From the NCBI GenBank assembly GCA_022821275.1, contig JAJEDY010000083.1:62001-126000 (forward strand): a DNA stretch of 64,000 nucleotides, given 5' to 3'. The notes beneath the pieces are model-generated. The model saw only the letters and a program-made list of their open reading frames with translations, was not told where the DNA came from and did not search any database. Each line of letters begins with the position of its first letter. The stretch's first letter is position 1. The position numbers and the translations under genes were made by a program. Below are positions 33,091 to 39,268 of the stretch, piece by piece. Origin of the DNA: Candidatus Latescibacterota bacterium. Its GTDB lineage: Bacteria; Latescibacterota; UBA2968.

Positions 33091-34236
33091 TTACCAATCC
33101 GCAACACTACCATCGTTTTCGTAAAAATACTCCCCGCCGAGTTCTTCTTCGTAAACCCCAATATCTCGTTCGGCTTCTGTGGGAATAAGGTCAAAGCCCA
33201 GGCCGGGTTTGGTGGGCAATTCAATATGTCCATCTCTGACAACCCAGGGGTCTTGCAGAAGATCCTCACCCAGACCCGCATCGACTTGTTCTTGAATGAG
33301 AAAATTGGGCACAGCGGCATCAACCTGCATACAGGCAGAGAACGCGACTGGCCCAATAGCACAGTGGGGCATGATGTGCACGTAATACACTTCTGCCATG
33401 TTCGCAATGCGTTTGAGTTCGGAAATACCGCCTGCATGCGATCCATCGGGCTGGATATAGGCCACGGCATTTTTTTCAAAAACAGTGCGAAATTCCCAGC
33501 GAGAAAGCAGGCGTTCACCCGTAGCAATGGGAAAAGGCACATGGTCGGAAACGTGTTTGAGCGCATCGACATTTTCCTGCGGCACGGGTTCTTCGACGAA
33601 CATGGGACGCATGCCTTTGATCTCGTGACAGATTTCCACGGCGAGCGAGGGCGTCATCTTGCCGTGAAAGTCAAAACAGAGTTCGCAGTCATCGCCAACC
33701 CACTCGCGCATGGTATAGGCACATTTGACAAAATGGTCGATCACCGCGGGAGGCTCGTGGGCGCGCCACTTGCCGCCAGGGCCTGATTTAAAAGCCTTGT
33801 AGCCTCCCTTTTCTCGAAGCATTTCGAGACGCTCACGCGCAGCATTCAACCCGCGTTCCGAACTATCGCGAATCCCCCAATGGGCATAGACGCGAATGCG
33901 GTCGCGCACCGGTCCCCCGAGAAGCTGATAGGTCGGCACATTGAAGTATTTGCCCGCAATATCCCAAAGCGCCTGATCAATACCCGAAAGAGCGGTCATA
34001 AGCACATTGCCCCCGCGATAAAAAGCGGATCGGTAAATATGTTGCCAGTGGTGTTCAATGCGCAGGGGATCTTTCCCAACGAGATAATCGGCAAGTTCTT
34101 CTACCGCAGCCCAGGTGCTCCTGGGTTTGCCCTCAAGAGTGGTCTCCCCCCAGCCGACAATACCGGTATCGGTCGTAATTTTGATCAACCGCATTCGACG
34201 GCGGGGAAAGAATTGTTCGATTTTAGCGATTTTCAT
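33091..34236 (-). CDS. D-galactonate dehydratase-like enolase superfamily enzyme
   Basis: ATG 34236 (MKIAKIEQFFPRRRMRLIKI) follows GGAG; the product has 381 residues, matching E. coli DgoD (382). The active site is visible in DFHGKMTPS (Asp and His), MFVEEPVPQ (Glu), IATGERLLSR (Glu) and MPHCAIGPVA (His base). The ending YENDGSVADW parallels the DgoD C-terminus. The enzyme should dehydrate an aldonic acid such as galactonate to its 2-keto-3-deoxy form. It is a paralogue of 7458-8582. The upstream leader holds a decamer repeat (34272-34300), and the three-base spacing to the CPBP gene indicates an operon. Confidence 0.85.
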   Translation of the reverse strand: MKIAKIEQFFPRRRMRLIKITTDTGIVGWGETTLEGKPRSTWAAVEELADYLVGKDPLRIEHHWQHIYRSAFYRGGNVLMTALSGIDQALWDIAGKYFNVPTYQLLGGPVRDRIRVYAHWGIRDSSERGLNAARERLEMLREKGGYKAFKSGPGGKWRAHEPPAVIDHFVKCAYTMREWVGDDCELCFDFHGKMTPSLAVEICHEIKGMRPMFVEEPVPQENVDALKHVSDHVPFPIATGERLLSRWEFRTVFEKNAVAYIQPDGSHAGGISELKRIANMAEVYYVHIMPHCAIGPVAFSACMQVDAAVPNFLIQEQVDAGLGEDLLQDPWVVRDGHIELPTKPGLGFDLIPTEAERDIGVYEEELGGEYFYENDGSVADW

Positions 34237-34271
34237 GACATTTCTCCGGGATTGAAGAACCGAAAAGTATC

Positions 34272-34300
34272 CGCAGATGCACGCAGATGCACGCAGATGA
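34272..34300 (-). repeat. Decamer repeat upstream of the DgoD-like gene
   Basis: Nearly three 10-bp units of CGCAGATGCA lie end to end, 36 bases ahead of the gene start at 34236. They belong with the copies at 5010 and 7350, with CAGATG as shared core. The array lies in the leader, outside the chosen coding region. Confidence 0.7.
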
Positions 34301-34326
34301 AAAATCAAAAGTAGGTGAATACAGTG

Positions 34327-35703
34327 TTAATCAGGGTTGAAGAACCGAAAAGAAAAGAGGTCTGCCTCGGTTAGCTCAAATTGTAAACGAATGGGCTGTT
34401 GAATATCGATAGCATTGGCGTTTTCCCAGCGAACAGTGCGCGCGATTTCATCGCCAAAAATGTGGGGACAATCATCGAGCGCAAATTTTGGAAGGGTATC
34501 ACCCGCTTCGTCGAGCAATGCAATGCGAATTGATCCGGCAACGCTCGTAGAATAATTTATTTCCAATTGGGCGCCAGTAAAAGTAAATGGTCTGGTCGTG
34601 AGAATACCCGTCCTCGCATCAGCGCGAACAGAAACAAACCCATCTTCGCGCAGGGTGAAACGCCGAATGTGCGCATTGGGAGTGCGGTAATTCTGCACAG
34701 AATAAAGTGAAAGTTCACCGGGTGCTGTAGAGACGACATGCGGTCCGATGAAAATGGAGCGCTCGTGCCAGTTGTTTTGATCCAGACCGGGACGCATAAA
34801 CGCATCGGCATAAGGCTGGGTGAAATTCAGCCCGTCTCTACTGGCGAGAAACAGGACATCTGACAGACCATCGTGCCCCCACTCGGGCAGAGCCTGGCGC
34901 GTTGGGATAAAGCGTTTGGGAAATGCAAAATAATAGGGTGCGCGCGTGTAGGGATGAACGGCATTTGTATAAAGTTGATAATCAAAGCGCGTTTTGCCGT
35001 CAATGCGGATATATTGCCATGCATCCCAGTGTATGAAATCTGGCGAAGTAGTCATCCGAATAGCGCGCATTCGCGGTTCATTGCCATCGGGAAACCAGCC
35101 GCGCGCGTACAGAACATAACATTCTTGACGTGTATCCCAAAAAGCACTGACCGGACTATCAAAATTGGGGTCGTCTTCAGAAGCGACGATGAGCGGCCCA
35201 TCTGCTGCATTTTGCCAGTGAATGCCGTCGGGAGAGACGAGACCGTAGATGCGAGCGGGTTTGCCACCACTCCAGCGTCCCGCTGCTTTGTACCGCTCGG
35301 ATTCTGGCACGCCGGGACGTTCATCCACAAAAACCGCGATATTCTTGGTATTGGGATTATCAACACAGATATTGTTATCGGTCAATCCATTAAAATTGAA
35401 CAAACCGAGATTGGGCCGTTGCCAACAAATGCCGTCTTCGCTCTCGGCATAAGCCGTAAACGTGTGGTTAAAACCACCCGTGTCTTGCTGTTCGTCTTGA
35501 GACCGGTACCACATTCTATATTTATCGCCATCTTTGATAACAACGGGACACCAACTCGTCTCACCTTCCCAGGGGCGGTTGAGGGTGAGACACGTTTCGC
35601 GTGGGATGGGCGCGTGCTGGTGAATACGCACATATTCGAGGCTGTCGATGAAATGGTTATCGACAAAAAGTTGGCGCTGGTTGGATGCGATAAGTGAATT
35701 CAT
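34327..35703 (-). CDS. Beta-propeller glycosidase-like protein (GH43/GH32-like fold)
   Basis: ATG 35703 follows GGAGGAG at the proper distance; the product has 458 residues. Repeated short segments of Trp-rich character, DGDKYRMWYRSQDE, AESEDGICWQRPNLG, SPDGIHWQNAADG and TTSPDFIHWDAWQYI, each with Asp and aromatic residues, fit a five-bladed propeller of the glycoside hydrolase F/J clans. The last 150 or so residues resemble a beta-sandwich accessory domain (FTFTGAQLEINYSTSVAG). Catalytic acids cannot be placed with confidence. No signal peptide is seen. Neighbouring dehydratase-like genes fit sugar-acid use. It is divergent from the repeat protein gene at 35877. Confidence 0.6.
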   Translation of the reverse strand: MNSLIASNQRQLFVDNHFIDSLEYVRIHQHAPIPRETCLTLNRPWEGETSWCPVVIKDGDKYRMWYRSQDEQQDTGGFNHTFTAYAESEDGICWQRPNLGLFNFNGLTDNNICVDNPNTKNIAVFVDERPGVPESERYKAAGRWSGGKPARIYGLVSPDGIHWQNAADGPLIVASEDDPNFDSPVSAFWDTRQECYVLYARGWFPDGNEPRMRAIRMTTSPDFIHWDAWQYIRIDGKTRFDYQLYTNAVHPYTRAPYYFAFPKRFIPTRQALPEWGHDGLSDVLFLASRDGLNFTQPYADAFMRPGLDQNNWHERSIFIGPHVVSTAPGELSLYSVQNYRTPNAHIRRFTLREDGFVSVRADARTGILTTRPFTFTGAQLEINYSTSVAGSIRIALLDEAGDTLPKFALDDCPHIFGDEIARTVRWENANAIDIQQPIRLQFELTEADLFSFRFFNPD

Positions 35704-35876
35704 CGTTATGCTCCTCCATTCTCTAACATTCGCAGTGGGGTGGTCCATAATAGCCGTTTCATTTTCTCAAAGCAAGGAGAACCCATGACCGCTTATCTCA
35801 GATTAAGTTATCATTGCTTGACAATTGCTTTATATTACTAAAGGAAACAACACAACCACCAGTTCAAGGAGACAGA

Positions 35877-37205
35877 ATGGATAGGGAAATCGTAGAAAAA
35901 AAGGTAGAAGTACTGGAAAGAAGAGTACGCTGGCAAATGCGGGCGATTATCGGATTGATCATTGTATTTCTTTTTAACACATCGCCCGCTTTCACGTCAA
36001 AGTGGTTTCACCGGCTACTTCCACCAAAGTTGACCTCTATAAATTTGTCACCTGACGAAAGCGGTGGCAACATGAACTTTCGCAATAACTGGTCGCATCG
36101 GGAAGAAATTCTGGCGCAACGAATACAGGCACCAGAGCTTGGACCAGGTAGAGACAAGGCAGAATTCATCAACAATATTCTATCGCACCAGAATGGGACA
36201 CCGAGATTGGGAAAACAAACGCAAGCAGGAGCACTACAGATTTTGTCCGACACATTGCGGGTAAGCACACTGCAGACAAGAACACTACAGATTGTAAATG
36301 CAGCGGGGGGACCTGTCGCCATAATCGGATCGGATGCTGGTGGAAACGGTATTTTACTCGTAGGAAACGCGGCGGGTGCGGCAGTTGCAGCTATATCCGT
36401 TGACCAATCTGGCAACGGAGACATTAGCGTGATAGAAAATAATACCTCTGTTGCAGGGATGGGCGTAGATCAAGCTGGCAACGGTGTGGTAGCAGCATCA
36501 AATGCCCTCGGTTCGAGCTTTACCCTTCTCGGCGCAGATGATTCTGGAAATGCGGGGCTGATCGTGGGCGGTAGCTCCGAATCGGGCACAGGTGCGGTCA
36601 TTCTGGGCTTAGATGAAACGGGTAACGGACTGGTGAGTACAGTCAGTACCTCGGGTTCGCTCACGCTTCTCGGTGCAGATAATTCTGGAAACGCTGGACT
36701 GATCGTAGGCACTGCATCTGAATCGGGTGCAGGCGCCGTCATCCTGGGCTTAGATAATGCTGGCAATGGCTCAGTCAGTGCCACCAGTGCCTCGGGTTCA
36801 ATAGTTGGTTTGGGAATCGATGAAGCGGGCGATGCAGCAGTGTTGTTGACAAATAGAGAGGGCGTATTGACTTCCGTATTGGGTGTCGATGAAAATGGGC
36901 ACGGTGTAATGGGCATTCTCAACGCCTCTGGACGGCCCATTGCAGCGATGACAGCCGATGACGCGGGCAACGGTGTATTGGGAATTGAAGGCGGTAAATT
37001 CTTCGCACGTATAGACACTGCGGGTAATGGTGTCGCAGAGACCCGGGGACAAAACCAGATCCTTCGGTGGTCCTCAGAACGGACACCTGTGGGCGGGGGT
37101 GGTGGCACACCAAGCGGTTTAATAGGTGATTTGGATCAGGATGGCGACGTGGATTTTAACGACTTTTTGATATTTACCGCAAACTTTGGCAAGACAAGTG
37201 GGTAG
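35877..37205 (+). CDS. Membrane-anchored repeat protein with dockerin-like C-terminus
   Basis: ATG 35877 follows AGGAG and gives 442 residues. A short charged helix (residues 1-20) precedes one membrane helix (about 23-40, AIIGLIIVFLFNTSPAF), so the body is outside the cell membrane. Residues 141 to about 395 hold some eleven units of 21-25 residues with core D-x-x-G-N-G, as in VDQSGNGDI, GADDSGNAGL, GLDETGNGLV and TADDAGNGVL. Strand-rich Gly/Ala/Val units suggest a beta-solenoid. After a GGGGG linker, residues 417-438 read GDLDQDGDVDFNDFLIF and on, a calcium-binding, dockerin-like motif. The family is unnamed to me; a surface or envelope role is inferred. Confidence 0.7.
   Translation: MDREIVEKKVEVLERRVRWQMRAIIGLIIVFLFNTSPAFTSKWFHRLLPPKLTSINLSPDESGGNMNFRNNWSHREEILAQRIQAPELGPGRDKAEFINNILSHQNGTPRLGKQTQAGALQILSDTLRVSTLQTRTLQIVNAAGGPVAIIGSDAGGNGILLVGNAAGAAVAAISVDQSGNGDISVIENNTSVAGMGVDQAGNGVVAASNALGSSFTLLGADDSGNAGLIVGGSSESGTGAVILGLDETGNGLVSTVSTSGSLTLLGADNSGNAGLIVGTASESGAGAVILGLDNAGNGSVSATSASGSIVGLGIDEAGDAAVLLTNREGVLTSVLGVDENGHGVMGILNASGRPIAAMTADDAGNGVLGIEGGKFFARIDTAGNGVAETRGQNQILRWSSERTPVGGGGGTPSGLIGDLDQDGDVDFNDFLIFTANFGKTSG
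36525..36806 (+). repeat. Tandem 141-bp duplication inside the repeat protein gene
   Basis: Two adjacent 141-bp units (36525-36665 and 36666-36806) encode 47 residues each: both contain DSGNAGLIVG, ESG-GAVILGLD, GNG and TLL/VGL endings. DNA as well as protein is alignable in the first two thirds, showing that the gene grew by recent tandem duplication. Confidence 0.75.
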
Positions 37206-37247
37206 ATAAATCAGGTACACATTACAGAAAAGACTCACAAAACGCGC

Positions 37248-37275
37248 TTGACGCGCAAATAGATTCGCGTATCTT
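37248..37275 (+). promoter_or_regulatory. Promoter for the fatty acid desaturase gene
   Basis: TTGACG at 37248-37253 and TATCTT at 37270-37275 are 16 bases apart. Surrounding bases match the promoter at 38511 far beyond the boxes (GCTTGAC-n-CGCA and GATTCG-n-GTAT). The start codon lies about 40 bases downstream. Confidence 0.7.
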
Positions 37276-37315
37276 GGTCGCTGGTTTTAAATTTCCAACA
37301 AGTGGATCATAGACT

Positions 37316-38443
37316 TTGAACACACAAACTGAAAACGCAGGCCAGGACGCGCTCTCTGATCGAGACGTATTCACAGCAGGCCCAAAATACAACAAACCGT
37401 CCAAAAAGACGCGCATCAAATGGTACCGTTGCCGCGTCAGTCGCGAGACATTGCGCGAACTCAACAAGCGCAGTGATTTCCTCGGTTTTGCTCAGACACT
37501 CGGTTTTCTCGGCGTGTTGGGGGCTGCTGCTGGAACGGCCATTTACTCATCGCGTCACTGGCCCTGGTATATCACTGCGCTACTGGTCTTCATCAACGGG
37601 CACTTCTGGCATTTTCTGGTCAACGGCTTTCACGAACTGGTACACGATTCGGTCTTCAAAACCCGATGGCTCAATCGCTTCTTCCTCCGCATCTTATCCT
37701 TCCTCGGCTGGCACAACCACCATCTATTCTGGGCCAGCCATACCGAGCACCACAAATACACCTTGCATGCGCCCGACGACCAGGAAGTCGTACTTCCTCA
37801 AAAAATCGACCTCAAAGGCCTGTGGAAGCGGGCTATCATAAACTACAAATATCCCTACACCCTGCTCAAAGAGCGGTTTCGAAACTTTACCGGTTATATC
37901 AACAGGGAAAATACCTGGATTGGAATGCTCTTTCCCGAAAGCGATCCAGAGCGACGGCGCGCCTACACCAGATGGGAGCGCACCTTGCTCATCGGCCACC
38001 TCTCAATCGCGGGTATATCTCTGGCGTATGGATACTGGATTGTCCCGCTGGTCATCACATTTCCGAAAATGTTCGGATCGTGGTTGCAATCCCTATGCAA
38101 CTCTGCACAGCACGTTGGCTTGCAAGACAAAGTGCCGGATTTTCGCCTCTGCTGCCGCACGATCTACCTCAATCCCCTGCTCCAATTTCTCTACTGGCAT
38201 ATGAACTACCACACCGAGCACCACATGTACGCCGCGGTTCCGTGCTACAAACTCGGACAGCTACACAGGCTGATCAAACACGAGATGCCCCACTGTACCC
38301 GCGGCTTGCGCGAAACGTGGAAACAGATTGCTGAGATTTTGGATAAACAGGCGCATGACCCCAATTACCAGTACATTGCCGAACTGCCCACAGGCGATAA
38401 TCAGCGCAATATAGAACGACATACAGCGGACACTCGGAATTAA
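37316..38443 (+). CDS. Fatty acid desaturase family protein
   Basis: There is no ATG for the first 200 residues, so I take TTG 37316, which fits the upstream promoter; the product has 375 residues. Three histidine boxes bind the di-iron centre: HELVHD (about residue 109), HTEHHKY (about 143) and NYHTEHHMY (about 303). Hydrophobic helices lie near 60-80, 85-105, 220-245 and 250-275, as in membrane-bound desaturases and related beta-carotene hydroxylase-type enzymes. These insert double bonds or hydroxyls into lipid chains at the inner membrane with oxygen and electrons. The respiratory cluster follows after 156 bases with its own promoter. Confidence 0.8.
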   Translation: MNTQTENAGQDALSDRDVFTAGPKYNKPSKKTRIKWYRCRVSRETLRELNKRSDFLGFAQTLGFLGVLGAAAGTAIYSSRHWPWYITALLVFINGHFWHFLVNGFHELVHDSVFKTRWLNRFFLRILSFLGWHNHHLFWASHTEHHKYTLHAPDDQEVVLPQKIDLKGLWKRAIINYKYPYTLLKERFRNFTGYINRENTWIGMLFPESDPERRRAYTRWERTLLIGHLSIAGISLAYGYWIVPLVITFPKMFGSWLQSLCNSAQHVGLQDKVPDFRLCCRTIYLNPLLQFLYWHMNYHTEHHMYAAVPCYKLGQLHRLIKHEMPHCTRGLRETWKQIAEILDKQAHDPNYQYIAELPTGDNQRNIERHTADTRN

Positions 38444-38510
38444 AATGTGTGTTTTGTATGCCAAACAAAGTAGATAATAATGTACAGTTTATATGAGCAA
38501 AACTTATTGC

Positions 38511-38538
38511 TTGACTCGCATGGGGATTCGTGTATATT
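38511..38538 (+). promoter_or_regulatory. Promoter for the alternative complex III operon
   Basis: TTGACT at 38511-38516 and TATATT at 38533-38538 are 16 bases apart, with TG directly before the -10 box. The first start codon is 62 bases downstream of the -10 box. The sequence between and around the boxes matches that of the promoter at 37248. Confidence 0.75.
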
Positions 38539-38599
38539 AAGCCCTTCGTAGGCTCAATCTGATTTCATTTTGTCTCATCTCACTTCACAGGATTCATAA

Positions 38600-39268
38600 A
38601 TGGCGCAGCTTTTTCCGCGTGGCAGTAACGCGTTTGCCAGAGTCAGTATTGTCGTGGCTCTGGTTGTTGTTGGAACGGGCCTCACCATTCTGCTCAATAC
38701 CAACCGATTGCACTACACATCCGATGTCCTCGTCGCAAAAAAACAGCCTGTACCCTTCAGTCACAAACACCACGTGGCTGGCGTGGGCCTCGACTGCCGC
38801 TATTGTCACACCTCTGTTGAAGAATCTTCATTTGCCAATATCCCCCCTGTTGAAACCTGCATGACCTGCCATTCTCAGATTTGGACAGAAAGTCCCCTTC
38901 TCGAACCCATCCGCGAAAGTTATCGCACGGGTAATCCCATCGAGTGGGTTCGCATTCACGATCTTCCCGATTTTGTCTATTTCAATCACAGCATTCACGT
39001 CCACAAAGGCATCGGATGTCAAACCTGTCATGGGCAGGTCGATCAAATGCCGCTGATGTGGAAAGTAAATACCCTCAATATGGAATGGTGTCTGGAATGT
39101 CACCGGGCACCCGAGAAATATGTGCGTCCCCGCGAAGAGGTCTTCAATATGGCCTGGTATCCAATGGATGAACGCGGACATGCGGTCTCTCAAGCCCTGC
39201 TGGGCGCGCAACTGGTTCAAGACTACGATATTAACCCTTCCACGGATTGCTCGACATGTCATCGATGA
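38600..39268 (+). CDS. actA: Alternative complex III pentahaem cytochrome c subunit ActA
   Basis: A 222-residue membrane-anchored cytochrome. A basic start is followed by a single helix (about residues 15-33, VSIVVALVVVGTGLTILL). Five CxxCH haem sites are present: CRYCH, CMTCH, CQTCH, CLECH and CSTCH, the number expected for ActA. Alternative complex III is a quinol:electron-acceptor oxidoreductase in the inner membrane that replaces the bc1 complex in many bacteria. ActA passes electrons on to a c-type cytochrome or directly to the caa3 oxidase. It is the first gene of the operon; the next start (ATGA) overlaps its stop. Confidence 0.92.
   Translation: MAQLFPRGSNAFARVSIVVALVVVGTGLTILLNTNRLHYTSDVLVAKKQPVPFSHKHHVAGVGLDCRYCHTSVEESSFANIPPVETCMTCHSQIWTESPLLEPIRESYRTGNPIEWVRIHDLPDFVYFNHSIHVHKGIGCQTCHGQVDQMPLMWKVNTLNMEWCLECHRAPEKYVRPREEVFNMAWYPMDERGHAVSQALLGAQLVQDYDINPSTDCSTCHR

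Noticed and set aside
34272-34300. CRISPR-like array
   Set aside because: Units are 10 bp and directly adjacent with no spacers; it is a short tandem repeat.
35818-35836. Standard sigma-70 promoter before the repeat protein
   Set aside because: TTGACA and TATATT are only seven bases apart, which is not compatible with normal spacing.
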